A DNA stretch of 64,000 bases from Clostridium sp. BNL1100 (GCF_000244875.1 NC_016791.1:2051001-2115000), one strand, 5' to 3'; shown: positions 1 through 9,218, counted from the first letter of the stretch. Program-made: numbers and translations. Notes: generated by a model not told the origin, from the sequence alone.

Positions 1-1
1 A

Positions 2-1606
2 GGCGGGGCATATGTAGTTGCTAAGGAGAACCTGGGAATTCTTGCAGGTGTTACAGCCGGTGCTGCATTGTCTGTCGACTATGTAATGACTGTAGCAGTA
101 AGTATTTCTTCAGGAGTTGAACAATTTACAACTGCGTTTAAGGGCTTTAAGCCTTATTCGGTTATCATAGCAGTTGCCATGGTAATTTTGCTTATGATAG
201 GTAATTTAAGAGGAATAAGAGAGTCTTCGAGAGTTTTTGGTATTCCTGCTTATGCATTTATAATAGGTATGGTTGTTATGATAGCTGCCGGTTTCGCAAA
301 GGTAGCGGGAGGATATGTTCCGCCACCGGCACAGGATATGCCTGACATTGTTAAACCTTTGACACTAATGTTGGTGCTGACTGCTTTCTCAAATGGTTGT
401 GCGGCTGTTACAGGCGTTGAGGCAGTGAGTAATGCAGTACCAAACTTCAAGAATCCAAGTACAAAGTATGCTAAAAGAGTCCTGTTTCTTTTGTCCATGG
501 TTATTCTTGTTTTATTCGGGGGAAGTTCTATTATAGCAAATATATACCATGTTAATCCTTCTCATGGTAATGCAATGCTCGTAATGATAGCAGGTGAAAT
601 TTTCCACAATACCAAGTTTGATTTTATGTTTTATTATATAACTGCTACTACATTTATCATACTTGTTCTTGCAGCTAATACGGCTTATTCGGGTTTCCCG
701 ATGCTGATATCAATTATGGCAAAAGACGGATATGCTCCAAGACAGCTCAGTATGAGAGGTGACAGACTGAGTTATGATAATGGAATAATTTTGTTGTCCG
801 TACTTGCAAGCGCCTTAATGATTGTATTTAAGGCAGATGTTTCAAAGTTGATAGGACTTTATGCAATAGGTGTATTTATCTCCTTCACACTGTCTCAAAC
901 GGGTATGTTCATTAAGTGGAAGAAGAGTAAAGAAAAGGGCTGGAAGCACAAAGCTATAATCAACGGAACAGGAGCAGTTGTATCGGGTATTGTTGTTATA
1001 ATCATTGCCTTTACTAAGTTCAGGGAAGGCGCATGGCTGGTTGTAATACTTATTCCGATTCTTATATTGTTAATTTTTAAGGTAAAGAAGCACTATGAAG
1101 CTGTTATGAGACAGTTGAGGCTCAAGCCTGAAGAAATTGCTAACTTTGATATAAATAAGGCTGTTTACAGGAACAGAGTTATTGTTCCAATAGAAAGTAT
1201 TAACAGGTCAAGCCTGAGAGCCCTTCGATATGCAAAAACAATATCGGACAATATAACTGCTTTTAGTGTGGTCATTGATGAAGCAGATGCGAAAAAAATA
1301 AAAGAAAAATATAATGCACTAAATATGGATATTCCTATAGTTGTCAAATATTCGCCTTTCAGAAAAGTTGTTGATCCGATGCTGAAATTTATTGAGTCGG
1401 CTGAGTATGACTATCAGAACGGTGATATGATAACGGTTATACTTCCACAATTTGCAGTTAAGAAATGGTGGCATAGATTCCTGCACAACAATACCAGATA
1501 TTATGTTGAAAAGGAACTTTTAAAGCATAAGCATATAGTTGTATCAGTTATGCCATTACAATTAAGGGACGATGATTTTGTCCTTAACAGTCATAAATAT
1601 GATTGA
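2..1606 (+). CDS. KimA/YdaO-like APC-superfamily permease (5' truncated by window edge)
   Basis: The reading frame is open from base 2 and has no credible start inside the window, so the gene begins upstream; about 534 residues are visible. The first two thirds are a run of hydrophobic helices typical of APC-superfamily transporters. The last ~170 residues are a soluble cytoplasmic tail. The pattern (TGVEAVSNAVPNFKNP, then MAKDGYAPRQLSMRGDRLSYDNG, then a C-terminal domain) resembles KimA/YdaO, a potassium importer of Bacillus subtilis under c-di-AMP control. Function and substrate are inferred from that resemblance; a general amino-acid permease is the alternative. Any c-di-AMP riboswitch would lie outside the window. 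The ROK kinase gene follows after 53 bp on the same strand. Confidence 0.75.
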   Translation, partial: GGAYVVAKENLGILAGVTAGAALSVDYVMTVAVSISSGVEQFTTAFKGFKPYSVIIAVAMVILLMIGNLRGIRESSRVFGIPAYAFIIGMVVMIAAGFAKVAGGYVPPPAQDMPDIVKPLTLMLVLTAFSNGCAAVTGVEAVSNAVPNFKNPSTKYAKRVLFLLSMVILVLFGGSSIIANIYHVNPSHGNAMLVMIAGEIFHNTKFDFMFYYITATTFIILVLAANTAYSGFPMLISIMAKDGYAPRQLSMRGDRLSYDNGIILLSVLASALMIVFKADVSKLIGLYAIGVFISFTLSQTGMFIKWKKSKEKGWKHKAIINGTGAVVSGIVVIIIAFTKFREGAWLVVILIPILILLIFKVKKHYEAVMRQLRLKPEEIANFDINKAVYRNRVIVPIESINRSSLRALRYAKTISDNITAFSVVIDEADAKKIKEKYNALNMDIPIVVKYSPFRKVVDPMLKFIESAEYDYQNGDMITVILPQFAVKKWWHRFLHNNTRYYVEKELLKHKHIVVSVMPLQLRDDDFVLNSHKYD

Positions 1607-1659
1607 TTAGCATGTTATATAGAAATAAATAATATCATTATATAAATGAGGCGTGTTAA

Positions 1660-2637
1660 ATGAAATATACTATTGGTATTGAATTGGGAGTCAAAAATAT
1701 CGTTGCAGGTATACTTGATAAAAATGGTAAATTAATTCGCAGAGATACTGTACCCACGAATAAAGACAGAGAATTTCAAGAAATAATTAAGGATGTTTGT
1801 GCATTAATAAGAAAGATAACTGCAGATGAGGATATTGAAATAAAAAATATAAAATATATAGGAGTAGGATGTCCCGGGGTAACCGATAATAAGAGGGGCA
1901 TTGTTTTAAAAAACTACTCGCTAAATTTCACAAATGCCCATGTCAGGAATGAGATTCAGAAGCACATAAACCTTCCTGTTTTTGTTGAAAATGATGCAAA
2001 CTGTGTAGCTATAGCTGAATATCTGCTTGGTGCCGCATACGGTACTGAAAGTTCACTTACTATTAAAGTAGGAGTGGGTATCGGCGGAGGAATTATTATT
2101 GACGGAAGTATATATAACGGATTTAACTTCGGTGGGACAGAGTTCGGTCATATGGTTATAGAGTATAACGGAAGGCCGTGCAGCTGTGGCAGAAAAGGTT
2201 GTTGGGAGCAGTATGTGTCGGGATCTTCACTTATTAATCAAACCAAACAACTGGCAGCAGAAAATCCGGATTCCATTTTAGGAAAAATGGTTATGAACAA
2301 TGTTGCACAGATAACTGAATTAACAATATTCGAAGCTGCCAAGGCAGGTGATGAAAAGGCCAAAAAACTGTGCTCTGAATTCGTTGAGTATTTTGCTGAG
2401 GGATTAACAAACATTGTAAATATATTAATGCCTGAAGTTGTAATAATCGCAGGGCCTATAAGTAAGCTAGGAAATGCGATTGTAAACCCATTGGTTGAGC
2501 TTTTGAAAGACAGAATATATTCAAAAGAGCTTAATCTTCCGGAATTTAAAATGGCTGAAATGGGTAATGCAGGTATTGTAGTAGGTGCGGCAATGTTAGG
2601 GTCTTTTAAGGACGAAAAACTTGATGACTTGGTATAA
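1660..2637 (+). CDS. glcK: ROK-family glucokinase
   Basis: A 325-residue cytoplasmic sugar kinase that would phosphorylate glucose (from cellobiose or cellodextrin breakdown) with ATP. It starts with the ROK phosphate-binding loop (GIELGVKNIVAGILD) and has the sugar-binding segment FVENDANCVAIAEYLLGAA. The ROK zinc motif is CSCGRKGCWEQYVSG, with GHMVIEYNGRPC just before it. Length matches Gram-positive ROK glucokinases (~315-325 aa). The ATG is preceded by a weak GAGG-like site. The substrate is inferred from family similarity; other ROK hexokinases such as fructokinase or N-acetylmannosamine kinase cannot be excluded. The next gene starts 26 bp later, so the two may be cotranscribed. Confidence 0.85.
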   Translation: MKYTIGIELGVKNIVAGILDKNGKLIRRDTVPTNKDREFQEIIKDVCALIRKITADEDIEIKNIKYIGVGCPGVTDNKRGIVLKNYSLNFTNAHVRNEIQKHINLPVFVENDANCVAIAEYLLGAAYGTESSLTIKVGVGIGGGIIIDGSIYNGFNFGGTEFGHMVIEYNGRPCSCGRKGCWEQYVSGSSLINQTKQLAAENPDSILGKMVMNNVAQITELTIFEAAKAGDEKAKKLCSEFVEYFAEGLTNIVNILMPEVVIIAGPISKLGNAIVNPLVELLKDRIYSKELNLPEFKMAEMGNAGIVVGAAMLGSFKDEKLDDLV

Positions 2638-2663
2638 TATAAATTTTGGGAGGATTGTTATTT

Positions 2664-2885
2664 ATGGCTGAAATAAAGTTTGAAATAACCGAAAATATTG
2701 GTACCCTGTCAGAGTCAGGCAAAGGATGGTACAAGGAACTGAATTTGGTCAGCTGGAATGATCGAGACCCAAAGTATGATATCAGGGATTGGTCTCCAGA
2801 TCACGAAAAGATGGGCAAGGGCGTCACACTCACAAAAGAAGAATTGGTAGAACTTAAAAAACTTTTAAACAGTTTGGATATATAA
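2664..2885 (+). CDS. ydbC: PC4/YdbC-like ssDNA-binding protein
   Basis: A 73-residue protein matching the YdbC (PC4, transcriptional coactivator p15-like) family of Firmicutes, whose Lactococcus member binds single-stranded DNA. Visible family features are an N-terminal strand (EIKFEITENIGTLSES), the central KGWYKELNLVSWNDRDPKYDIRDW block, and a C-terminal helix beginning with GVTLTKEELVELKKLL. The frame is open further upstream from a TTG at 2646, but a strong GGGAGGA site at 2648-2654 sits inside that extension. The ATG at 2664, nine bases after it, is therefore taken as the start. The gene follows glcK by 26 bp. Its role in transcription or DNA repair is not known. Confidence 0.8.
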   Translation: MAEIKFEITENIGTLSESGKGWYKELNLVSWNDRDPKYDIRDWSPDHEKMGKGVTLTKEELVELKKLLNSLDI

Positions 2886-2916
2886 GTTTGGACATATAGT
2901 AGTTCGGGAGTAATAG

Positions 2917-3016
2917 AGCAAATAAAAGCATAATAACCCGTAAAAACCTATTTTAAGCAGGTTTAGGTATGTCGGATTTTTACGGCATAGAGGTTGTTAT
3001 GCTTATTTTATTTGCT
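2917..3016. repeat. Long imperfect inverted repeat (hairpin) after ydbC
   Basis: The arm starting at 2917 (AGCAAATAAAAGCATAATAA) is almost the reverse complement of the arm ending at 3016. A second inner pair (GTAAAAACC with GGATTTTTAC) and a small apical stem extend the fold. The right arm is followed by a short T-rich stretch (attttttacc). It may be a bidirectional terminator, but at ~100 nt it is much longer than the other terminators here, so a small mobile hairpin element or structured RNA is possible. Confidence 0.6.
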
Positions 3017-3133
3017 ATTTTTTACCTAAAATCTTTAATAGTCAAAAATCAAAACAAAAAACGATAAAGGTAGAAAATAAATCTTAATTAAGGCATACAG
3101 TCTCAAATTTAGATACATCAAAATAATAACTTG

Positions 3134-3182
3134 TTGACACAATATCTTGAGAGTGATAGTATAATTGCACCAACATATTGTT
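3134..3182 (+). promoter_or_regulatory. nrdDG promoter with paired NrdR boxes
   Basis: A TTGACA (3134-3139) and a TATAAT (3160-3165) form a promoter with a long 20-base spacer. Overlying it are two NrdR-box-like 10-mer cores: CAATATCTTG from 3140 and CAACATATTG from 3171. Their starts are exactly 31 bp apart, the three-helical-turn spacing typical of NrdR operators. Box 1 extends to ACACAATATCTTG, close to the consensus. NrdR is the ATP-cone repressor of ribonucleotide reductase genes, and the genes downstream are nrdD and nrdG. The repressor gene itself is not in this window. Confidence 0.75.
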
Positions 3183-3397
3183 AAAAGTGATGAATATATA
3201 CATATTCAAAATATAAAATTATTTAGACATAACGGCGTAAACAAATGTCCCAAGCTACTGCCAGGTTGGCTTGTGGTCAGACTTATTGTGCGATTTGATC
3301 TGCACATTTTTATTTGTGCGCATATTTTGCTTTTTGGCAAAAGGCAAATAATTTAATATACTGCAAAAGAAAAAATTTGAGAAGGGTGGCTAGCCAC
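3183..3397 (+). other. nrdD 5' untranslated leader, unclassified
   Basis: About 215 nt separate the NrdR-box promoter from the nrdD ATG. Two small perfect stems are visible: GCACA/TGTGC near 3302-3319 and TTTTGC/GCAAAA near 3327-3344. I do not recognise a known riboswitch. The frame of nrdD is open from 3314 and a separate frame from 3165, but neither has a ribosome binding site, so I treat the stretch as leader. Confidence 0.4.
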
Positions 3398-5710
3398 ATG
3401 ATAACCAAAATCAGAAAGCGTGACGGAAGAGAAGTACCATTTAACATTGAAAAAATTGCTAATGCTATTTTTAAGGCAGCTAGTGCTACCGGAGGTAAGG
3501 ATTACAGGACGGCAATGGAATTGGCAGAAAGGGTTGTTGATTTCATTGAATCAAGTCTTGACAGAAGGGTACCCAGTGTTGAAGAAATACAGGATGCAGT
3601 AGAAAAAGTGTTAATTGAAACAGGCCATGCAAAAACAGCTAAGGAGTTCATTTTGTACAGGGCCGACAGAACAAAGGTACGTGAAATGAACACACGCTTG
3701 ATGAAGGTTTATGAGGAGCTTACCTTTAAAGACGCAAAAGATAATGACTTAAAACGTGAAAACGCAAATATAGACAGTGATACTGCTATGGGAACAATGC
3801 TTAAATATGGTTCGGAGGGTGCAAAACAATTCTACGAAATGTATGTGCTTAAACCGGAGCATGCACAAGCACATAACAATGCAGATATACATATACACGA
3901 CTTGGATTTTTTGACATTGACTACTACCTGCTGTCAGATAGATATTCAGAAGCTGTTCAGAGGTGGTTTCAGTACCGGACATGGATACCTGAGAGAACCA
4001 AATGATATCAGTAGCTATTCAGCTTTGGCTTGTATTGCAATCCAGTCAAATCAGAATGATCAGCATGGGGGTCAGAGTATTCCGAATTTTGATTATGGAA
4101 TGTCAATGGGCGTTGCAAAGACTTTTGAAAAGGGATATAAACAGAATTTGAAAAAATCATTGGAATTACTAATTGGAAATGATTTTTCAAATGAGATTGC
4201 AGAAGCCCGTGAAGAAATATATAAAGAATTCGGTATAAGGCCGGCATTAAATAGAATGGAAGCATATATTAAAGCAGAAAAGAAAATTCTGTTGAAATAT
4301 ATTCCGGACGAATCCTTGCTTGAAAAGGCTCAGACTTTTGCAGTAAAGAAAACTGAAGAAGAGACTGACAGAATAACTTATCAGGCAATGGAAGCATTTG
4401 TTCATAACCTTAACACAATGCATAGCAGAGCAGGAGCACAAACACCTTTCAGTTCCATAAATTACGGAACCGACACTTCTCCTGAAGGAAGGCTTGTGGT
4501 AAAAAATCTTTTACTGGCTACCGAAGAAGGCCTTGGAAACGGTGAAACTCCCATATTTCCCATACATATATTCAAGGTGAAGGACGGAATAAACTATAAG
4601 GAAAGCGACCCCAACTATGATCTTTTCAAGCTGGCCTGCCGTGTCAGCGCAAAGAGATTGTTCCCTAACTTTTCCTTTATTGATGCTCCATATAACCTAA
4701 GATATTACAAGGATGGAGAGCCCAATACGGAGATTGCATACATGGGTTGCAGAACCAGAGTTATCGGAAATACATACGATCCGGACAGGGAAGTAATATT
4801 CGGTAGGGGTAATCTGAGTTTTACAACTATAAATTTACCTAGAATAGCCCTCAGAAGTAATAAGAATCTTAATATTTTCTTTGAAGAATTGGATAAGAAA
4901 ATTGATTTGGTAACTGACCAACTTTACGAAAGATATCTTATCCAAGCAAAGAAAAAGGTTAAAAATTTTCCTTTCCTAATGGGACAGGGCGTATGGATTG
5001 ATTCTGAAAACCTCAACTGGGAAGATGAAGTTGGGGAAGTATTAAAGCATGGAACACTTACAATGGGCTTTATTGGCTTGGCAGAGTGCCTCAAGGCATT
5101 AATCGGAAGACACCATGGCGAATCCGAACAAGCACAGAATCTTGGCCTTGAAATCGTAGGTTATATGAGAAAGAGGATGGACGAAGCAAGTGAGAAATAC
5201 AATATGAATTTTTCTCTTATTGCAACTCCGGCAGAGGGTACGTCCGGCAGATTTGTAAAGTATGATAAAAATGTATTCGGTAATATAGATGGTGTAACAG
5301 ATAAAGAATACTATACGAACAGCTTCCATGTGCCTGTTTATTATAAGATAAATGCAATGGACAAGATTAAAACTGAAGCTCCTTACCATGAGTTAACTAA
5401 TGGAGGACATATAACCTATGTTGAAGTTGATGGTGATCCGCTGAACAATCTTGAGGCCTTTGAAAAGATAATAAGGGCAATGAAAGAGTCAGGAATAGGT
5501 TACGGATCAATAAACCACCCTGTTGACAGAGACCCTGTATGCGGTTATACGGGAATAATAGGCGATACATGTCCTAGGTGTGGAAGAGAAGAAGACGACG
5601 ATAGGCATTTTGAAAGGATCAGGCGTATTACCGGGTATCTTGTGGGAACACTTGATCGGTTTAATGATGCTAAAAAAGCCGAGGTACGAGACAGAGTCAA
5701 ACATATGTAA
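3398..5710 (+). CDS. nrdD: Anaerobic (class III) ribonucleoside-triphosphate reductase
   Basis: A 770-residue glycyl-radical enzyme that reduces ribonucleotides to deoxyribonucleotides without oxygen. An N-terminal ATP-cone (about residues 3-95, beginning ITKIRKRDGREVPFN) provides allosteric control. The body carries class III signatures such as NADIHIHDLDF and GNLSFTTINLPRIAL. The C terminus has a cysteine cluster (PVCGYTGIIGDTCPRCG) and the glycyl-radical site RRITGYLVGTL, with the radical glycine at residue 746. The frame is open 28 codons further upstream, but GAAGGGTGG precedes the ATG at 3398, which also matches the usual N terminus. Activation requires NrdG, encoded just downstream. 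Confidence 0.95.
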   Translation: MITKIRKRDGREVPFNIEKIANAIFKAASATGGKDYRTAMELAERVVDFIESSLDRRVPSVEEIQDAVEKVLIETGHAKTAKEFILYRADRTKVREMNTRLMKVYEELTFKDAKDNDLKRENANIDSDTAMGTMLKYGSEGAKQFYEMYVLKPEHAQAHNNADIHIHDLDFLTLTTTCCQIDIQKLFRGGFSTGHGYLREPNDISSYSALACIAIQSNQNDQHGGQSIPNFDYGMSMGVAKTFEKGYKQNLKKSLELLIGNDFSNEIAEAREEIYKEFGIRPALNRMEAYIKAEKKILLKYIPDESLLEKAQTFAVKKTEEETDRITYQAMEAFVHNLNTMHSRAGAQTPFSSINYGTDTSPEGRLVVKNLLLATEEGLGNGETPIFPIHIFKVKDGINYKESDPNYDLFKLACRVSAKRLFPNFSFIDAPYNLRYYKDGEPNTEIAYMGCRTRVIGNTYDPDREVIFGRGNLSFTTINLPRIALRSNKNLNIFFEELDKKIDLVTDQLYERYLIQAKKKVKNFPFLMGQGVWIDSENLNWEDEVGEVLKHGTLTMGFIGLAECLKALIGRHHGESEQAQNLGLEIVGYMRKRMDEASEKYNMNFSLIATPAEGTSGRFVKYDKNVFGNIDGVTDKEYYTNSFHVPVYYKINAMDKIKTEAPYHELTNGGHITYVEVDGDPLNNLEAFEKIIRAMKESGIGYGSINHPVDRDPVCGYTGIIGDTCPRCGREEDDDRHFERIRRITGYLVGTLDRFNDAKKAEVRDRVKHM

Positions 5711-5731
5711 TTAATTCAATAATAGTGTAAA

Positions 5732-5761
5732 ATATGCCAAATGCCAGTTCATTTGGCATAT
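5732..5761. other. Perfect 12-bp hairpin between nrdD and nrdG
   Basis: ATATGCCAAATG (5732-5743) and CATTTGGCATAT (5750-5761) form a perfect stem with a six-base loop. Only TTTATTG follows, not a long T run. It is therefore more likely a weak terminator or an mRNA-stability element that sets the nrdD:nrdG ratio than a full stop of transcription. Confidence 0.6.
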
Positions 5762-5778
5762 TTATTGTGGTGATAAAA

Positions 5779-6288
5779 ATGAGTAAACAGATAAGAATAT
5801 CAGGAATAATCAATGAATCTATTGTTGACGGCCCGGGAATACGAATGGTAATTTTTGCACAAGGCTGTCGACATAATTGTAAGGGTTGTCACAATCCTCA
5901 AACTCATTCCTTTGATGGTGGTGAACTTATTGAGATTGAAGGAATAGTGGAGAAAATACGTAAAAATCCACTCTTGGACGGAGTCACATTCAGCGGTGGA
6001 GAGCCCTTCGAACAGGCAGATACTTTTGCGGTCCTTGCAAAGGAAATTAAAGAACTCGGACTCAACGTTATGGTTTATTCAGGGTACACATTTGAACAGT
6101 TAATTGAGAATTCAAACTACAGAAAAGGCTGGATGGAACTTCTTAATAATACAAAAATACTGGTTGACGGGCCCTTTATACAGGAACAAAAGGATCTTCT
6201 ACTTAAATTCAGAGGTTCAGCAAACCAACGTATTATTGATATTGAAAAAAGTTTGGCAAGTGGTAATATAGAGCTTGCAGATTTGTAA
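5779..6288 (+). CDS. nrdG: Anaerobic RNR-activating radical SAM protein
   Basis: A 169-residue radical S-adenosylmethionine enzyme that generates the glycyl radical on NrdD. The iron-sulfur motif CRHNCKGC (CxxxCxxC) lies near residue 30, within IFAQGCRHNCKGCHNPQTH, and the SAM-binding GG motif is TFSGGEPFEQ. Length fits the NrdG family. The open frame starts 15 codons earlier, but that extension runs through the hairpin at 5732-5761. GGTG precedes the ATG at 5779, which is chosen as start. The gene lies 68 bp after nrdD, forming the standard nrdDG operon. Confidence 0.94.
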   Translation: MSKQIRISGIINESIVDGPGIRMVIFAQGCRHNCKGCHNPQTHSFDGGELIEIEGIVEKIRKNPLLDGVTFSGGEPFEQADTFAVLAKEIKELGLNVMVYSGYTFEQLIENSNYRKGWMELLNNTKILVDGPFIQEQKDLLLKFRGSANQRIIDIEKSLASGNIELADL

Positions 6289-6412
6289 ATAAAATTATGG
6301 AATAATGGGGCTATTTACAAAGACAATTATTAGACCTAAAATAATATAGGTAAACGTGGAACGGTAGGTTGAATAACGTATTTATTTGTGCTTTCCGGGA
6401 ATGGAGTTAATA

Positions 6413-8299
6413 ATGGTAAATTTATTTTCGGCTAAATCCAAAAAAAAGATTGAATTGGGATATATTTGGACTTTTCTCTTAATAGCTGTTTTTACAGTGT
6501 TTTTAACAGTAACTGGCTTTCTACTTCAGCCAAATGATTTTCATACTATAGCGGCTAATGTACTCAAACATCCTTCTTTATTTATACTTAACGGGTTTCC
6601 TGTTTTTGCAGGCATATTGTTTTTTTACCTTGTATTCAATAATGTGTTTTTTTCAGTTTCACTGGTTTCGACTGTGTTCCATGTAGCATCTCTAATTAAC
6701 CGCTTTAAGATTATTTTCAGAGACGATCCCTTTGTACCCCAGGATGTGTTTCTTGGTGCTGAGGCGGCTAATATAATGTCAGATACAAAGATGAAGCTGG
6801 ATGTTACTTTAATTTCGTTAGTACTGTTTTTTTCTTTAGCCATGTTGGTTTTAGGAGTATTTATAAAGTTTAAAAAGATCAAAGTACCCATCAAAATAGC
6901 AGGATGTGTTGCTATTTTGGGGATAGCAATTTTATCAAATAGCTATGTCTATAGCTCCAGAAAAATATACGACAGAATGCCGTCTAAGTCGAAAGCGTAT
7001 GTAGCAGGTGTCTTTAATGATGTTGGTTTCAATTACTGTTTTTTGTACAATATGAGCGCATATAAGATGGAAGTACCTGAAAACTACAGTAAGTCTGCTG
7101 CAGAAAAGCTGGTTAAAAAATATACAAAAAGTAAAGCTATCCCGAAAGTGAAGGCGAGTGTGATAATCGTTATGAATGAAGCCTTTTCCGATATAAGCTT
7201 GGATAAAGCATTCAAGTTTAGCTCTGACGATGATCCTCTCAAAAATTTCAAGGTTATAAGTAAGGAAAAGAATTCGGTGTCGGGACATCTGGTAGTGCCG
7301 AATTTCGGCGGCGGAACAGCAAATACCGAATTTGATGTAATGACGGGAATGCAGACATTAAACCTAAATACAGTACCTACTTCGTCTTTCAGACTTATTC
7401 ACAGGAATATAAAATCCATAGCCGGATTATTCGGCGGTGATTCATATAAAAAATATTTTATGCATCCCGGTGACAGTTGGTTTTATAACAGGGCAAACGT
7501 ATATAGATTCCTTGGCGTGGAAAACCAGACATTTATAGATCAATTCAAAAAGCCGGAGGACTTAAAGGGTTCGTTGATATCAGATAAAGCAGCAGGTAAA
7601 AAAATAATCAGTCTGTACGAAAAAAATACTGACTCCGGAAAAAATCCGGTATTTAATTACAATGTAACTATTCAGAACCATATGCCATATACGTCGAACA
7701 AGTACAATGGCTTAAAGGTCAAAGAAGTGCCTACAGACAAACAACTTTCTCCTCAGGCCAAGACCCTCTTATCAAATTATTTTGAGGGAGTAAGGGATGA
7801 GGACAAGCTGCTTAAAACTCTCACTGATTACTTCAGAAATAGACAGGAGCCTGTTATCCTTGTATTTTTCGGAGATCACAAGCCTTCATTGGGAGACAGT
7901 TACCTTGCGTACAAGGAAGCAGGTATTGATATAAATGAAAGTGGAACAATTGAACAGGCCATGAACAGCCGTGAAGTACCATATATTATTTGGGCAAATG
8001 AAAGTGCAGGCAATAGTTTAGATTTTGCAAGTTCTGCCCGAAACCTTGGTTTGCCCGAGGATAATACAATTAGTGCCAACTATCTCGGAGCAATTGTTCT
8101 ACAATTAATAGGTTATGACGGATATGATCCTTATTTTGATTTCCTGAATGAATTGAGAAAGGAACTTCCGGTTATAACCAGATACAACTTTAAAACAAAG
8201 AACGGTTATACTGATAAGCTCACAGAGAAACAGCAGGCTATGGTGCAAGACCTCAGAATATGGCAGTATTACAGGATGACCAGTGATAAAGCAGACTAG
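6413..8299 (+). CDS. LTA-synthase-family membrane phosphoglycerol transferase/sulfatase
   Basis: A 628-residue protein with about five N-terminal membrane helices (residues ~15-185) and an extracellular alkaline-phosphatase/sulfatase-fold domain. Recognisable pieces of that domain are VIIVMNEAFSDISLD, the catalytic-threonine region GGGTANTEFDVMTGMQTL, and the metal-binding segment FFGDHKPSLGDSYL. LtaS-like enzymes polymerise or transfer glycerol phosphate onto lipid or glycan carriers at the outer face of the membrane. The exact acceptor here cannot be told from sequence. Start 6413 is favoured over ATG 6401 because GGAG at 6403-6406 is correctly spaced from it. It stands alone and ends at a strong terminator. 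Confidence 0.82.
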   Translation: MVNLFSAKSKKKIELGYIWTFLLIAVFTVFLTVTGFLLQPNDFHTIAANVLKHPSLFILNGFPVFAGILFFYLVFNNVFFSVSLVSTVFHVASLINRFKIIFRDDPFVPQDVFLGAEAANIMSDTKMKLDVTLISLVLFFSLAMLVLGVFIKFKKIKVPIKIAGCVAILGIAILSNSYVYSSRKIYDRMPSKSKAYVAGVFNDVGFNYCFLYNMSAYKMEVPENYSKSAAEKLVKKYTKSKAIPKVKASVIIVMNEAFSDISLDKAFKFSSDDDPLKNFKVISKEKNSVSGHLVVPNFGGGTANTEFDVMTGMQTLNLNTVPTSSFRLIHRNIKSIAGLFGGDSYKKYFMHPGDSWFYNRANVYRFLGVENQTFIDQFKKPEDLKGSLISDKAAGKKIISLYEKNTDSGKNPVFNYNVTIQNHMPYTSNKYNGLKVKEVPTDKQLSPQAKTLLSNYFEGVRDEDKLLKTLTDYFRNRQEPVILVFFGDHKPSLGDSYLAYKEAGIDINESGTIEQAMNSREVPYIIWANESAGNSLDFASSARNLGLPEDNTISANYLGAIVLQLIGYDGYDPYFDFLNELRKELPVITRYNFKTKNGYTDKLTEKQQAMVQDLRIWQYYRMTSDKAD

Positions 8300-8320
8300 A
8301 ATAAATAAGCTATCAATATA

Positions 8321-8358
8321 AAAAAGCAAAATGAGCACAATGGCTCATTTTGCTTTTT
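8321..8358. terminator. Bidirectional terminator between converging genes
   Basis: A perfect 16-bp stem (AAAAAGCAAAATGAGC, 8321-8336, with its complement 8343-8358) and a six-base loop. It has an A run on one side and a T run on the other, so it can end transcription of the LTA-synthase-like gene from the left and of the pantothenate kinase gene from the right. Confidence 0.92.
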
Positions 8359-8372
8359 TAGTATAAGTATAT

Positions 8373-9218
8373 CTACAACACTTCACGCATTGAAATTCCT
8401 TCGGTATTAAAGCATATTGCAGCACCCACTGCAGTTGCATATTCTGCATGTTCTGGTATCTGAAAGTTAACATTATACAATGCGCTAAGCTGATCAAATA
8501 TGTTTTGGGCTTGTGGGACGTTTGTAAGGTTCCCCGTGAGAACAACATCCCTTATATTATCAATTCTTGTATTAAATACAGCTACCATACCTATTGTCTG
8601 AAAAACAAGGTTTATAATGCCCAGTGCTAAATCTGCTTTTGTTACAAGGTCACTTATTTTCCCGAAATTAGATGCAGTGGTTTCGCTGGGTAGGGTTTCC
8701 AGAGCTTCCTTGGATATGTCACCAATAGTTAAGTCAACGTTAGACAAATCGCCTCCGGCGGCTGTCTCAATAAGTTCATCGAAATGTCGCACATTAAGCA
8801 TCCTGTTAGAAAGACCCAGGAGTGTACCTCCGCCGATACCGGTTCCTCCCAGATGTACAGCTGTATTATTTTCGGCTTTAACAAGTGCGGTACCTGTTCC
8901 CATACTTACGATGATGGCCTTCTTCAAATTACTTAGAAACAGGCCGCCCAAACCAATAGCCATAAATTCATCGACTTTAGCTGTTGGGATACCAAAAAGT
9001 CTGCTGTCAACAAACGATGAACCTACACCTGTTACCATAATCTGCTCAATGTCCTCTATTTTAAATGAATTTATACTAAGAAATTTGCCAAAAGCCCCAT
9101 AAACAGATGCAATTGGGTCATTAGCACGAACGAGAAAAGGACTAATCATTGTTTTACCGTCAAAACCCACAATCTTGGTAGTACTTCCCCCAAGGTCAAT
9201 CCCTATTACCTTACCCAC
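8373..9218 (-). CDS. coaW: Type II pantothenate kinase
   Basis: A 281-residue actin-fold kinase of the Fumble/CoaW type, which phosphorylates pantothenate in the first step of coenzyme A synthesis. The N-terminal phosphate loop is IGIDLGGSTTKIVGF. The body has VTGVGSSFVDSRLFG, VSMGTGTALVKAE and HLGGTGIGGGTLLGLS, all typical of CoaW. The frame is open 18 codons further upstream, but AGGAGTGG lies just before the GTG at 9218. That start gives the usual family N terminus (MGKVIGID), so it is used. It lies 22 bp after the OPT transporter gene and is probably cotranscribed with it. Confidence 0.88.
   Translation of the reverse strand: MGKVIGIDLGGSTTKIVGFDGKTMISPFLVRANDPIASVYGAFGKFLSINSFKIEDIEQIMVTGVGSSFVDSRLFGIPTAKVDEFMAIGLGGLFLSNLKKAIIVSMGTGTALVKAENNTAVHLGGTGIGGGTLLGLSNRMLNVRHFDELIETAAGGDLSNVDLTIGDISKEALETLPSETTASNFGKISDLVTKADLALGIINLVFQTIGMVAVFNTRIDNIRDVVLTGNLTNVPQAQNIFDQLSALYNVNFQIPEHAEYATAVGAAICFNTEGISMREVL

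Noticed and set aside
3165-3356. A 63-codon ORF in the nrdD leader.
   Set aside because: It begins within the promoter, lacks a ribosome binding site and resembles no known protein.
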